Assembly: GCF_000374445.1 (NCBI RefSeq) | Contig: NZ_KB894441.1 | Location: 1-64,000, forward strand | Source: Actinokineospora enzanensis DSM 44649 | GTDB taxonomy: Bacteria > Actinomycetota > Actinomycetes > Mycobacteriales > Pseudonocardiaceae | Reading direction: 5' to 3' | Length of the DNA stretch: 64,000 nucleotides | In this document: one piece after another, positions 52,202-62,026 of the stretch | Numbering within the stretch: the stretch's first letter is position 1 | Layout: each line of letters begins with the position of its first letter | Made by a program: the position numbers and the translations under genes | The notes under the pieces: generated by a model | What the model saw: the letters and a program-made list of their open reading frames with translations, nothing else | Told to the model about the DNA's origin: nothing | The model's database searches: none

Positions 52202-54589
52202 TCACGCCTTGCGCGTCTTCACCTTCTTGAGCATCGCGCGCACCCGCTGCAGCGCCTGCTCGGCGTCGGAGTCGAACGGGTTGTCGTGCACCAGGTACGT
52301 CCAGGTCGACGTCGGCCTGCGCAGCCCGGCCGTCTCCAGGTCCAGCCCGCTCGCGGTGACCTTTGCGGTCTCCAGGGTCTCCGCGGCCAGGTCGCCGATC
52401 GACTTCAGCAGTCCGCGGAACTCGGTGATGGCCGCCCGGTGGAACTCGTCGATCGGGGTCTCCCGGGCCAGCGCACGCAGGTGAATGGTCTCGCGCACGT
52501 CGGACAAATACGCCAGGTGCTCCGACCACTTGGTGTCCAGGTGGAACAGCACGACGTGCCGGGCGACGCGCGCCAGCACCTCATCGTCGACGTCCGCGGA
52601 CCACTTCGCCCATTGCTCCGACAACCGCTCCGACATCTGCGTCGCGGCCAGGTCGGTGTGCAGCACGTCGTCGCGGTAGGCGAGGACCAGGCCGCGCTGG
52701 TGCTCGATCAGCCGGGTGTAGCGCCAGGTGTTGCGGTGGATGTCCAGGTTGACGCCCTCGGCGACCTTCTGCGCGTGCTCCACGAACCGGCGCGCGGTCG
52801 CGTCCTCGTGCCGCCCGTCGTCGTCCGCCTCGGTCCCGGCGGTGGCGTCCGGCGCGTACTGGGCGACCAGGTCGTCGGCCAGGCTGGCGAAGATCACCGA
52901 CCCGCCCGGGTCGCCCTGCCTGCCGGACCGGCCGCGCAGCTGGTTGTCCAGCCTGCTGCTCGGGTAGTGTCCGCAGCCGATCACGTACAGCCCGCCCAGG
53001 TCGGCCACCTTGTCGTGCGCGGCGTCGTCGCCCTCGGCACCGCCCAGCCGGATGTCGGTGCCGCGGCCAGCCATCTGGGTGGACACGGTCACCGCGTTCA
53101 GCGCGCCCGCCTCGGCCACGATCGCGGCCTCCTCGGCGTCGTTCTTCGCGTTGAGCACGACCACGCCGGACACGCCTGCCTCGGTCAGCTTCTCCGCGAT
53201 CCGCTCGGACTCGGCCACGTCCATGGTGCCGACCAGGATCGGCCGCCCGGTCTCGTGCTGGGCCGCGATCTCGGCGACCAGCGCGGCCTCCTTGCTCTCG
53301 ATCGTGTCGTAGACCCGGTCCGATTCGTCCGCGCGCACGCACGGCTTGTTCGGCGGGATCACCGACACCTTCAGCTCGTAGAACTCGCGCAGCTGCTCCG
53401 ACACGGCCTGCGCCGTGCCGGTCATCCCGCAGACCCGCTGGTAGCGGCTGACCAGCCCCTGCACCGAGATCGAGTCGAGTACCTCGCCGCTCTCCGTCGG
53501 CTTGAGCCGCTCCTTGGCCTCGACCGCCGCCTGCAGCCCGTCCGGCCAGCGCTGGAGCAGCGCGATCCGGCCGCGGGAGGAGTTGATCAGGTGCACCTTG
53601 CCGTCGCGGACGATGTAGTCCACGTCCCGCTGGAGCAGCGCGTGCGCGTGCAATGCGGCATTGACCGCGGCCAGCCGGTCGGAGTGATCGCCTGAGTAGA
53701 GGTCGATATCCCCGAGCGCCTTCTCCACGACCTTGGCGCCGCGACTGGTCAGCCAGGCGTTGCGGTTGTCCTCGTCGCGCTCGTAGTGCTGGCCCGGCCG
53801 CAGCGTGCGGACGATCTGGGCCACCTCGGGGTCGCCCTGGCTGTCGTCGGTGGACCCGGCCATCACCAGCGGCACCCTGGCCTCGTCGACCAGCACCGAG
53901 TCGGCCTCGTCGATCAGCGCCACGTCCGGGACGCGCTGCACCAGGTCCTCGGGGTCGACGCAGAGCCGGTCGCGCAGCACGTCGAAGCCGATCTCGCTGA
54001 CCGCGCCGTAGGTGACGTCGCGGCCGTAGGCGTCGCGCCGGTCCTCCGGGCCGGACTCCTGGTCGACCCAGCCCACCGACACGCCGAGCAGCTCGTACAC
54101 CGGGCGCATCCACTCCGCGTCGCGCCGGGCCAGGTAGTCGTTGACCGACATGACATGCACCGACCGGCCCTGCAGCGCGTAACCCGCGGCGGCCAGCGCG
54201 CCCGCGAGCGTCTTGCCCTCGCCGGTGCCCATCTCCACGATCCGGCCGTGCAGCAGCTCCATGGCACCGACCAGCTGCATGTCGTACGGGCGCTGGTCGA
54301 GTGCCCGCCGGGACGCCTCGCGGCCGAGCGCGCACAACTCGACCATGTCCTGCACGTCGAGCGTTTTGACCGGTTCCCTGTCCTTTTTGTCTTTCTTGTT
54401 CTTCTCCGCGAGTTTCGCCCGCAGCGCGTCCGCCGCCTCGGTCAGCTCCGCGTCGGACAGCTTCGCCACCCGCTCCTCGCGCCACTCGATCGAGGTCAGG
54501 ACCTCCGCGTACCGCTTGAGATCGACGGTGGCGGGGCGCTCCAACAGCCGCTGGAACCCGCTCTTGACCCGTGTCAACAACGCAGCCAC
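52202..54589 (-). CDS. secA2: Accessory Sec system translocase ATPase SecA2
   Basis: This 795-residue protein is shorter than housekeeping SecA (about 900). It has Walker A EMGTGEGKTLAGALAA, DEAD-type ALIDEADSVLVDEARVPLV, YIVRDGKVHLINSSRGR, GMTGTAQAVSEQLREF and STQMAGRGTDIRLGGAEGDD. It lacks the C-terminal zinc-binding tail of SecA1. These traits fit actinobacterial SecA2, which exports a subset of proteins. The start is GTG 54589; a divergent promoter of 110 bases separates it from the hydrolase genes. Two exported proteases lie next to it. Confidence 0.92.
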   Translation of the reverse strand: MAALLTRVKSGFQRLLERPATVDLKRYAEVLTSIEWREERVAKLSDAELTEAADALRAKLAEKNKKDKKDREPVKTLDVQDMVELCALGREASRRALDQRPYDMQLVGAMELLHGRIVEMGTGEGKTLAGALAAAGYALQGRSVHVMSVNDYLARRDAEWMRPVYELLGVSVGWVDQESGPEDRRDAYGRDVTYGAVSEIGFDVLRDRLCVDPEDLVQRVPDVALIDEADSVLVDEARVPLVMAGSTDDSQGDPEVAQIVRTLRPGQHYERDEDNRNAWLTSRGAKVVEKALGDIDLYSGDHSDRLAAVNAALHAHALLQRDVDYIVRDGKVHLINSSRGRIALLQRWPDGLQAAVEAKERLKPTESGEVLDSISVQGLVSRYQRVCGMTGTAQAVSEQLREFYELKVSVIPPNKPCVRADESDRVYDTIESKEAALVAEIAAQHETGRPILVGTMDVAESERIAEKLTEAGVSGVVVLNAKNDAEEAAIVAEAGALNAVTVSTQMAGRGTDIRLGGAEGDDAAHDKVADLGGLYVIGCGHYPSSRLDNQLRGRSGRQGDPGGSVIFASLADDLVAQYAPDATAGTEADDDGRHEDATARRFVEHAQKVAEGVNLDIHRNTWRYTRLIEHQRGLVLAYRDDVLHTDLAATQMSERLSEQWAKWSADVDDEVLARVARHVVLFHLDTKWSEHLAYLSDVRETIHLRALARETPIDEFHRAAITEFRGLLKSIGDLAAETLETAKVTASGLDLETAGLRRPTSTWTYLVHDNPFDSDAEQALQRVRAMLKKVKTRKA

Positions 54590-54699
54590 GTCCTCGGTCC
54601 TCTTCCCTCGTCCGAACAGCGACGCTCGCAGTGACGCAATTCTCGCCCTGCTCCTTAACGGTGCAGCACGGCAGGTGAGTTCCGCATCCGGATGGCAGG

Positions 54700-56277
54700 A
54701 TGCCTTCGGTGCGGAAGTCGACTGCGAGTGCCCTGGCGATCCTGCTCGTCCTTGCCGGGGGCTGCTCGTCGGACGAGCCGACGCTGCCGCTGGTCGAGCG
54801 CAAGGGTCCGGCCGGGGCCGTGCCGCCGGGCCTGGACAGGTTCTACGGGCAGTCCCTGACCTGGGAGAATTGCGACCCGTACGCCAAGACGGACGACGAC
54901 AGGGCGCCGCTGCGCACCAAGGGCGTGCAGTGCGCGCAGCTCACCGTCCCGCTCGACTACGCCCAGCCCGGCGGCGACACGATCCGCATCGGAATTCTGC
55001 GAAAGCCGGCAACGGACGCCGACGACCGGATCGGCTCGCTCATCGTCAACCCGGGCGGACCGGGCGCGGCGGGCCTGGCCACCGCCGCCCGGCTGTCCGC
55101 CGAGGGCACCCTCAACCGCCGGTTCGACTTCGTCGGCTTCGACCCGCGCGGGGTCGGCTCCAGCGAGCCCACCATCCACTGCCTCACCGACGCCGAGCGC
55201 GACGCCGACCGCGCGGACGACGACGAGCTGGACGCCTCGCCCGCCGGGGTCGCCAAGGTCGAGGGCGAGGAGAAGGACTACGCGGCCAAGTGCGCCCAGC
55301 GCACCGACAAGGGCGCCGCCATGCTCGCCAATGTCGGCACCCGCGACGTCGCCAGGGACATCGACGTGCTGCGTTCCGCTCTCGGCGATCAGAAACTCAC
55401 CTACCTGGGCTACTCCTACGGCACCCGCATCGGCAGCGTCTACGCCGACGCGTTCCCCGGCAGCGTGCGGGCGATGGTGCTGGACGGGGCCGTCGACCCG
55501 GAGCAGGACCCGGTCGCCGAGCTGGTCTCGCAGGCCCAGGGCTTCCAGGACGCCTTCGACGACTTCGTGGCCTGGTGCGGGCAACGCCAGGACTGCGCGC
55601 TCGGCCGGGACGCGACCCGCGCCCAGACCAAGTACCAGGAGCTGGTCCGGCAGCTGATCACCCGCCCGGTCGACGTCGGCGACGGCCGGAAGCTGTCGTT
55701 CTCGGACGCGAGCACCGGCGTCACCCAGGCCCTGTACTCCGAGCAGCTGTGGGAGCTGCTCAACACCGGTCTTAACGAGCTGAGGCAGAACCGCGCCACG
55801 ACGTTGATGCGGCTCGCTGACGCCTACCTGGAACGGGACAAGAAGGGCCGCTACTCGACCACCCAGGACGCGTTCACCGCCGTGCGTTGCGTGGACGACG
55901 CCCGGGTGACCGACCGCGCGGTGATCCTTGAGGCCCAGCGCCGCTACAAGGCCGCCGCCCCGTTCCTCGACGACGGCAACCCACCCACCGACTCCCTGGA
56001 CGCGTGCGCCTTCTGGCCCGTTCCGGTCACCGCCGCCGAACGTCAACCGCAGGTCAGCGGCCTGCCCCCGATCCTCGTCGTCTCCACCACCGGCGACCCG
56101 GCCACCCCGTACGAGGCGGGCGTCTCGCTGGCCAAGGCCCTCGGCGGCCGGGTGCTGACCTACGAGGCCACCCAGCACACCGCGTTCCTGCAGGGCGACA
56201 AGTGCGTGGACGACGCGGGCACCACCTACCTGGTTGATTTGGCGTTGCCCGCGCCGGAAACCCGTTGCTCTGCCTGA
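54700..56277 (+). CDS. Exported alpha/beta-hydrolase protease with TAP-like C-terminus (Hip1/CaeA-type)
   Basis: This 525-residue protein has an N-terminal export sequence ending LVLAGGCSS, probably a lipoprotein. The alpha/beta-hydrolase core carries VNPGGPGAAGL (oxyanion), nucleophile LGYSYGTRIG (Ser near residue 240) and a C-terminal TAP-like region with VSTTGDPATPYEAG (Asp) and TQHTAF (His). Relatives are M. tuberculosis Rv2223c/Rv2224c (Hip1) and tripeptidyl aminopeptidases. It faces the envelope and trims peptides. ATG 54700 is used. A homologue follows 9 bases later. Confidence 0.9.
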   Translation: MPSVRKSTASALAILLVLAGGCSSDEPTLPLVERKGPAGAVPPGLDRFYGQSLTWENCDPYAKTDDDRAPLRTKGVQCAQLTVPLDYAQPGGDTIRIGILRKPATDADDRIGSLIVNPGGPGAAGLATAARLSAEGTLNRRFDFVGFDPRGVGSSEPTIHCLTDAERDADRADDDELDASPAGVAKVEGEEKDYAAKCAQRTDKGAAMLANVGTRDVARDIDVLRSALGDQKLTYLGYSYGTRIGSVYADAFPGSVRAMVLDGAVDPEQDPVAELVSQAQGFQDAFDDFVAWCGQRQDCALGRDATRAQTKYQELVRQLITRPVDVGDGRKLSFSDASTGVTQALYSEQLWELLNTGLNELRQNRATTLMRLADAYLERDKKGRYSTTQDAFTAVRCVDDARVTDRAVILEAQRRYKAAAPFLDDGNPPTDSLDACAFWPVPVTAAERQPQVSGLPPILVVSTTGDPATPYEAGVSLAKALGGRVLTYEATQHTAFLQGDKCVDDAGTTYLVDLALPAPETRCSA

Positions 56278-56286
56278 GAAGATGGC

Positions 56287-57837
56287 GTGGTGTCGTTTTT
56301 CCGCAGGTTTCCGCTGGTCATAGCCGGTGTGGCTGCCCTCGCCCTGAGCGCGTGCACGTCCGTTGTGGACGGCTCGCCGACATCCGGCGTCCGTGAGCAA
56401 CTGGGTCCCCAGGGCCCGGTGCCGCCCGGCCTCGAACGCTTCTACGGCCAGCGGATCGACTGGGAGGACTGCGCCCCCTACGGCGACGACGAGGACACCC
56501 GGCTCGCCTACGCGGTCCCGCGGATCCTGTGCGCGCGGATGACGGTGCCGTTGGACTACTCGAAACCGGACGGCCGCACGATCACCATCGCGATCCTGCG
56601 CCACAAGGCGACTGGTGCCCGGGTTGGCGCGCTACTGGTCAACCCTGGTGGGCCCGGTGTCTCCGGGATGATGACGGTGTCGCAGCTGGGTGCGGCGTTG
56701 CCGGACAATGAAATGGTCCAGCGCTTCGACCTGATCGGGTTCGATCCGCGCGGGGTGGGGGCCTCGGAACCGCACATCCGGTGTTATGACGCGCGTCAGT
56801 TCGACGCTGATCGGCTTGCGCCGCCTGCCACGACGGTCGAGGAGTCGGAGAAGCGGTCGCAGCAGTATGTGGCCGCGTGCATCGAGCACAGCGGGGGCGT
56901 TGAGGCGCTCGCGAATGTGGGGTCGCGGGATGTCGCCCGGGATATGGATGTGTTGCGTTCGGCTCTTGGTGCGGAGAAGCTGAACTATCTGGGGTATTCG
57001 TATGGGACCCGGTTGGGGACCTACTACGCCTCGATGTTTCCCAAGAACATCCGGGCGATGATCCTGGATGGGGCGCTCGATCCGGATGAGGATCCGGTGG
57101 ATGCGGGGATCGCGCAGGCCAAGGGGTTCGACCAGGCGTTGCAGAAGTATGTGGAGTGGTGTGCCGCGCAGGCCAAGTGCGGGGTGAAGAACCAGGATCA
57201 GATGGCTGCGTTGCTTCGTCCGCTGAAGGACGCGCCGCTTGCTGTGGGGGATCGAAAGCTGTCGTTCTCGGATGCGTCCATCGGGTTGACTTCCGCGTTG
57301 TATTCCGAGCTGAGTTGGACTCGGTTGCAGCGGGCCATGAATGAGCTGGCCAAGGGGGACGGGGCTACGCTGCTTGAGATGGCCGATCTGTATCTTGGGC
57401 GGCAGGGGGATGGGGAGTACAACCACTCGACGGATGCACGGAATGCCATTCGGTGTGTGGATGACCCTCGGGTCACTGATCGCGCGGTGGTGGCGGATCG
57501 GGCTCGGCGGATCGTCGAGGGGACTCGGGGGACGTTCATGGCTGACGATGTGCCGGTGTTGCCCGCGTTGGATGTTTGTGGGTTGTGGCCGGTGCCGGTC
57601 ACTGGGGGCGAGGTGAAGATTTTCGGGATTCCGGTGGTGCTGGTGGTTTCCACTACCGGGGATCCGGCTACGCCTTACCAGGCCGGGGTGCGGTTGGCTC
57701 AGGAGTTGGGTGGGCGGTTGATTACGTTCAATGGGACGCAGCATACCGCGTTTCTTGGGGGGCATTCTTGCGTGGATGATGCCGGGATTCGGTATCTTGT
57801 CTACGGGACCGTTCCTGGGGTGGAGTTGGTTTGTTGA
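56287..57837 (+). CDS. Second exported Hip1/CaeA-type alpha/beta-hydrolase protease
   Basis: This 516-residue lipoprotein candidate (lipobox LSAC near residue 22) has VNPGGPGVSGM, LGYSYGTRLGTYYASMFP (nucleophile Ser), VSTTGDPATPYQAG and TQHTAFLGG. It is a paralogue of the previous gene, probably from a tandem duplication as for Rv2223c/Rv2224c. The GTG start lies 9 bases after the first gene. Codon use changes sharply near 56640 from C-ending to G- and T-ending codons, with no break in the protein. Confidence 0.9.
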   Translation: MVSFFRRFPLVIAGVAALALSACTSVVDGSPTSGVREQLGPQGPVPPGLERFYGQRIDWEDCAPYGDDEDTRLAYAVPRILCARMTVPLDYSKPDGRTITIAILRHKATGARVGALLVNPGGPGVSGMMTVSQLGAALPDNEMVQRFDLIGFDPRGVGASEPHIRCYDARQFDADRLAPPATTVEESEKRSQQYVAACIEHSGGVEALANVGSRDVARDMDVLRSALGAEKLNYLGYSYGTRLGTYYASMFPKNIRAMILDGALDPDEDPVDAGIAQAKGFDQALQKYVEWCAAQAKCGVKNQDQMAALLRPLKDAPLAVGDRKLSFSDASIGLTSALYSELSWTRLQRAMNELAKGDGATLLEMADLYLGRQGDGEYNHSTDARNAIRCVDDPRVTDRAVVADRARRIVEGTRGTFMADDVPVLPALDVCGLWPVPVTGGEVKIFGIPVVLVVSTTGDPATPYQAGVRLAQELGGRLITFNGTQHTAFLGGHSCVDDAGIRYLVYGTVPGVELVC

Positions 57838-57864
57838 GCGGGTGGCGGCATGTCTGGCAGCCCC

Positions 57865-58629
57865 TTAAGGTGTCCGCTGATAGACATGCACCAACGGCCC
57901 ACCCTGATACCCGAGCCGCGAGTACCATCCACGAGGCCAATCATCAGCCTGGGCGATCAAGAAGTTCACCGAAGCCCCAGCCTCCCGTCCCCGGTGAAGC
58001 GCGTCCGCCACCAGCGCCCGAGCATGCCCCATCCCCCGACTCTCCGGCCGGGTAATCAAATTCTCGAACTGGGCAACCCCGCCCCCGATATACAGCTCGG
58101 CCCGGGAAAGAATCTCCCCCGAAGCATCCCGGACCACCAGAAACTCGACCTCGGCCCCACGCTCATACAACAACACCCGATCCGCCAACTGTGCGATCTG
58201 CTCGTCACTGTCCTCCGGATAGTCAGCCCGCCAGTCCCGAACCAGCGAAGGCCGCAACGTGGCGAAGTCGAGCGACTCGACCTGGCCGGTGCGCTCGGGC
58301 AGCGCCCCCACGTGCAGCATCGTCAGGATTCGTTCATGCACCTGGTAGCCGGCCGCCGCGAACGTCTGCGCCGCCGCGGCGCCGTTGACGTTGAACTGGA
58401 CCAGGCGGTGGGCCAGGCCCGCGCGGTCGAAGACCTGGTCGGCGGTGGCGACGACCTCGACCGGGTCGACGAGGCCGGTCACCACCAGGCGGTTGTGGTG
58501 CCAGGAGGCGGGGAAGTCGGACTGGAGGAGGGTGTAGCCCCAGCCCGACTCCACGACGCTGGTTGCTTGGGCGCGGGCGAAGTGTTCCTCGAATTCCGCG
58601 ATTCGGCGCACGGTGGTATCGGTCCACAT
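57865..58629 (-). CDS. GNAT-family N-acetyltransferase
   Basis: This 254-residue protein has a C-terminal GNAT half: FLVVRDASGEILSRAELY, then the acetyl-CoA loop TRPESRGMGHARALVADAL (RxxGxG/A) and WYSRLGYQGG. The N-terminal half resembles a second, weaker GNAT copy. The substrate is unknown. ATG 58629 was chosen over the longer frame because the extra residues overlap the MFS gene. It is convergent with the hydrolase gene, 27 bases apart. Confidence 0.85.
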   Translation of the reverse strand: MWTDTTVRRIAEFEEHFARAQATSVVESGWGYTLLQSDFPASWHHNRLVVTGLVDPVEVVATADQVFDRAGLAHRLVQFNVNGAAAAQTFAAAGYQVHERILTMLHVGALPERTGQVESLDFATLRPSLVRDWRADYPEDSDEQIAQLADRVLLYERGAEVEFLVVRDASGEILSRAELYIGGGVAQFENLITRPESRGMGHARALVADALHRGREAGASVNFLIAQADDWPRGWYSRLGYQGGPLVHVYQRTP

Positions 58630-58648
58630 ACGGGCAATGATGCGGATC

Positions 58649-60196
58649 TCAGGCGGTGCTGCCCACCCCGATCGGTTCCTGGGCGGGGGTTTCAGCCGTG
58701 CGGCGGATCGTGATGAGCAGGGCCACCAGGGCGCCAAGGGCGCAGATGATGGCGGTGATCAGGAAGATGTCCGTGTACTGGGTCAGCAGCGCGGATTTGA
58801 CCGCCGCCTCGTAGTCCGCGACCTCGCGGGCCGCGACATCCGGGTCCTTGCCGAACGGCAGGGGGACGTCCAGGTTCGCCGTGAGGCTGTGGAAGCGGTG
58901 CAGGCCCCAGGCGGACAGGGCGGCGACGCCGACGAGCATGCCGGTCATCCGGGCGACCACGACGCCCGCCGAGGCGACGCCGTGGCGTTCGGTGGGGACG
59001 ACGCGCAGGACCGCCGCCGACAGCGGGGCGATGACCAGGCCGAGGCCGAGGCCCGCGAGGACCAGGTCGGCGTCGAGCCGGGGCAGGCCGAGGACGGTGG
59101 ACGACAGGACGTCGGCCGACCAGGACGACATGTGCAGGTAGCCCGCCGCGGCCAGGACCATGCCGATCACCGACACGAGCCGTTCGCCGAAGCGGCCTGC
59201 CAGGTAGCCGCCCAGGATCGCGCCGATGGGGAGGGCGATCAGGAACCGGAGCAGCAGGAAGACGCCGCCCTCGTCGTCCTTGCCCAACAGGGTCTGCGCG
59301 AACAGGTCCACGTCCACGAGCGTCACCATCAACGCCGCCCCGGCCGCCGCGGAGACGCCCAGCGAGGACAGGAAAGGGCGCATGGCGACGCCCGCGGGAT
59401 CGATCAGTTTCGTGCGCGCGCGCCGCTCCCACAGAAGGAAACCGACGAACGCCACCACCGCCGCGATCAGGAACGGCAGACCCCACGACGGCAGCACCGC
59501 GTTGCGCGGGTCCGGGTTGTAGAGGCCCACGACCGCCAGACCCAGTGCCACGGCGAGCAATCCGCCGCCCATCACGTCGACCCGGACGGGGGTCTCGGCC
59601 TTGCGGTGCTTGGGAACCGTCAGCTGGATGGCCACCATCGCCAGCACCGCCAACGGCACGTTCACCCAGAACACGCCGCGCCAGCCGGTGATGCCGAACG
59701 TGTCGGACCACAGCGGCAGCGCGGCGAGGCCCACGCCGTAGAGCGGGCCGAGCACACTGCCCAGCTCCTGGGCCGCGCCGACCGTGCCCAGCACCGTCGA
59801 CCGGCGCCGCGCGTTCCACAGGTCGGCCGCCAGCGCCATGGTGACCGGCAGCAGCGCGCCGCTGGCCACGCCCTGCACGACGCGACCCGCGACCAGCACC
59901 GGCAGGTCGGCCGACAGCGCGGTGATCACCGAGCCCGCCAGGAAGCCGAGCAGGCACGACTGGAGCAGCAGCTTGCGCCCGAACCGGTCGGAGGCCTGGC
60001 CGAGCAGCGGCATGGCCGCGATGTAGCCGAGCAGGTAGCCGGTGACGATCGGGGTGACCCGCTCCAGCCGGTTCACCGGGATCCGCAGGTCCTCGATGAT
60101 CTGCCGGAGGACGCTGACCACCACGTAGGTGTCCAGCGCCCCGAGCAGCACGGCCAGCCCGGCCGCGCCGATCGCGATGGTGCGGCCCCTGCTCAT
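58649..60196 (-). CDS. P55-type MFS lipid/drug exporter
   Basis: This 515-residue protein has about 14 TM segments, with [14 protein letters not shown] in TM1 and the MFS loop motif [13 protein letters not shown]. The C-terminal end is [10 protein letters not shown] plus a short tail. Its ATG overlaps the stop of the lprG-like gene (ATGA at 60193-60196). The lprG-p55 pair (Rv1411c-Rv1410c) moves triacylglycerides and lipoglycans across the mycobacterial envelope. The same pairing here supports the assignment. Confidence 0.88.
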   Translation of the reverse strand: MSRGRTIAIGAAGLAVLLGALDTYVVVSVLRQIIEDLRIPVNRLERVTPIVTGYLLGYIAAMPLLGQASDRFGRKLLLQSCLLGFLAGSVITALSADLPVLVAGRVVQGVASGALLPVTMALAADLWNARRRSTVLGTVGAAQELGSVLGPLYGVGLAALPLWSDTFGITGWRGVFWVNVPLAVLAMVAIQLTVPKHRKAETPVRVDVMGGGLLAVALGLAVVGLYNPDPRNAVLPSWGLPFLIAAVVAFVGFLLWERRARTKLIDPAGVAMRPFLSSLGVSAAAGAALMVTLVDVDLFAQTLLGKDDEGGVFLLLRFLIALPIGAILGGYLAGRFGERLVSVIGMVLAAAGYLHMSSWSADVLSSTVLGLPRLDADLVLAGLGLGLVIAPLSAAVLRVVPTERHGVASAGVVVARMTGMLVGVAALSAWGLHRFHSLTANLDVPLPFGKDPDVAAREVADYEAAVKSALLTQYTDIFLITAIICALGALVALLITIRRTAETPAQEPIGVGSTA

Positions 60197-60894
60197 GGCG
60201 CGGTGATGCTGACCGGCTTGTCCACATCGGACAGCGTGAGGTCGACGCTGCCGTCGCCGGGCATCTTGACCGACGCCTTCACCGGCTGCTTGTTGTCTTT
60301 ACGCACCCACAGCGTGACGTCCACGTCGGCGTTGACCCCGGGCACCACCTTGGCCACCACGTCCTGCGCGACCTTGCCGGACACCTTGTACGTGTCGGCG
60401 CCCGCCACCGACTCGGCCGCCTCGGTGCGCGGGTTCTGCACCTTCGCCAGCACGTTGGCGATGCCCTTGTCCGGGTCCAGGATGGCCGACGGGTCGTAGA
60501 TGCTTGAGCTCAGCGACGCCGGGTACTTGCTGAAGCCGCCAGTCGGGCCCTTGATGTAGAGCGAGCCGTCGACCAGCACGAACTCGCCCTCGATCAGCTG
60601 GCCCATCAGGGTCAGCTTGACCGTGCCCTTGGCCGCGCCGGACGGCCCGCCCTCGCGGGTGAGGTCGCCGTCGGCGTCCTGCACCGGGATCGCGGGCACG
60701 GTGCCGTTGACCTTCAGCGTGAAGTGCGCGCTCTTGATGTTCTTCGTCGCCGCCGACGCATCCCGCGTCAGCGCCGTGCCGTCCGGCAGCGGTCCGCCGC
60801 CGTCCGTGGAACCGCTCGACGAACAGCCCGCGACCAGCGCTGTCACCAGCGCGGTCACTCCGATGACTCCCACAATCCTCCGGCGCATGCCCAT
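60193..60894 (-). CDS. lprG: LprG-like lipoprotein (LppX_LprAFG family)
   Basis: This 233-residue lipoprotein has a lipobox ALVAGC near residue 24 and a Ser/Gly-rich spacer. The LppX/LprAFG fold shows [40 protein letters not shown] and [20 protein letters not shown]. Family members carry lipids in a large pocket. It is operonic with the P55-type exporter. A DnaA-box-like 12-mer lies about 40 bases upstream of its ATG. Confidence 0.92.
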   Translation of the reverse strand: MGMRRRIVGVIGVTALVTALVAGCSSSGSTDGGGPLPDGTALTRDASAATKNIKSAHFTLKVNGTVPAIPVQDADGDLTREGGPSGAAKGTVKLTLMGQLIEGEFVLVDGSLYIKGPTGGFSKYPASLSSSIYDPSAILDPDKGIANVLAKVQNPRTEAAESVAGADTYKVSGKVAQDVVAKVVPGVNADVDVTLWVRKDNKQPVKASVKMPGDGSVDLTLSDVDKPVSITAP

Positions 60895-60933
60895 GGCCCC
60901 AGATCGTAGGCCGACCGGGTCAACCGCCGACGG

Positions 60934-60945
60934 AGTTGTCCACAG
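60934..60945 (+). repeat. DnaA-box-like 12-mer, copy 3
   Basis: AGTTGTCCACAG, identical to the copies at 7210 (minus strand) and 11666. It lies between the GlxA-like gene and lprG, in the probable lprG promoter region. A further TTGTCCACA lies inside lprG coding sequence at 60218-60226. Confidence 0.5.
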
Positions 60946-60987
60946 CCCGGCGCCCGCCGGTGATCTCGGCTTGGTGAACGACCGGTC

Positions 60988-61956
60988 TCAGCGCGGCATC
61001 CCGGACCGGAACGTGCGGCGATAGGCCACCGGGGACACCCCGATCGCCGCCCGCAGGTGCTGTCGCAACGAGGCCGAACTGCCCAGACCCGCCCGCTCTG
61101 CCACCTGGTCCACCGGCAGGTCGGTGTTCTCCAACAGATACCGCGCGTGCCGCACGCGCTGCTGAACCAACCAGACCCCCGGCGACAACCCTGTCTCCGC
61201 GCGGAACCGGCGAGAGAACGTGCGGACGCTCATCGACGCGTGCTCCGCCATCGCCGCCAGTTCCAACGGTTCGTGCAGCCGCCCCAAGACCCACTCGCGA
61301 GTGGGCGCTACCCCGTCCGACCCCCCTTCCGGAAGTGGACGGTCGATGTACTGGGCCTGACCACCCTCCCGCCACGGCGGCACAACGCAATGCCGCGCCG
61401 CGCGGTTGGCCGCCTCACTGCCGAAATCGGTGCGGACCACGTGCAGGCACAGGTCGACCCCCGCGCCCAGACCGGCGGAGGTCAATACGTCGCCGTCGTC
61501 CACGAACAACACATCCGGGTTCACCCGCACCCGCGGGTACAGCTCGCGAAGCTCGTCCGTGTACCGCCAGTGCGTGGTCGCGGGCCGCCCGTCGAGCAGC
61601 CCCGCCGCGCCCAGCACGAACGCGCCGGTGCAGATCGACATGACCCGCGTGCCCGGTCTGATCCGGTCCAGCGCGGCCGCGATCTCGTCCGGCAGTGTCC
61701 CGTGCAGCCGCGGCCCGGGGGAGCGCGTGCCCGCCACGATCACCGTGTCCGCGGTCGCCAGCGCCTCCGGCCCGTGGTCGAACACCGCGGTGAACCCGGT
61801 CGTCATCCGGACCGGCTCCCGGTCGACCCCGCACATCAGCACCTCGTACAGCTGCCGCCCGTCCGCGTCCGTCGCCGCACCCATGACCTGCGGCGGAATG
61901 GTCAGGTCGTAGCCGACCGCCTCGTTGATGCCCAGGACCGCCACCCGATGTGCCAT
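60988..61956 (-). CDS. GlxA-family transcriptional regulator (DJ-1/PfpI + AraC)
   Basis: This 322-residue protein has an N-terminal DJ-1/PfpI-like domain (VMSICTGAFVLGAAGLLDGRPATTHW, with the nucleophile-elbow Cys in CTGAF). A C-terminal AraC domain contains ASMSVRTFSRRFRAETGLSPGVWL and VAERAGLGSSASLRQHLRAAIG. GlxA-type proteins regulate amine or amide catabolism and transport. ATG 61956 starts the domain; the open frame to 62205 would cross the divergent MFS gene. It probably controls the adjacent transporter. Confidence 0.9.
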   Translation of the reverse strand: MAHRVAVLGINEAVGYDLTIPPQVMGAATDADGRQLYEVLMCGVDREPVRMTTGFTAVFDHGPEALATADTVIVAGTRSPGPRLHGTLPDEIAAALDRIRPGTRVMSICTGAFVLGAAGLLDGRPATTHWRYTDELRELYPRVRVNPDVLFVDDGDVLTSAGLGAGVDLCLHVVRTDFGSEAANRAARHCVVPPWREGGQAQYIDRPLPEGGSDGVAPTREWVLGRLHEPLELAAMAEHASMSVRTFSRRFRAETGLSPGVWLVQQRVRHARYLLENTDLPVDQVAERAGLGSSASLRQHLRAAIGVSPVAYRRTFRSGMPR

Positions 61957-62026
61957 GGCCAGATCCTTGCACATATTGGCAATCGGGCCACTTCTCCGGT
62001 GCCCGCCGGTGCCGCAGGCTGAGCGC

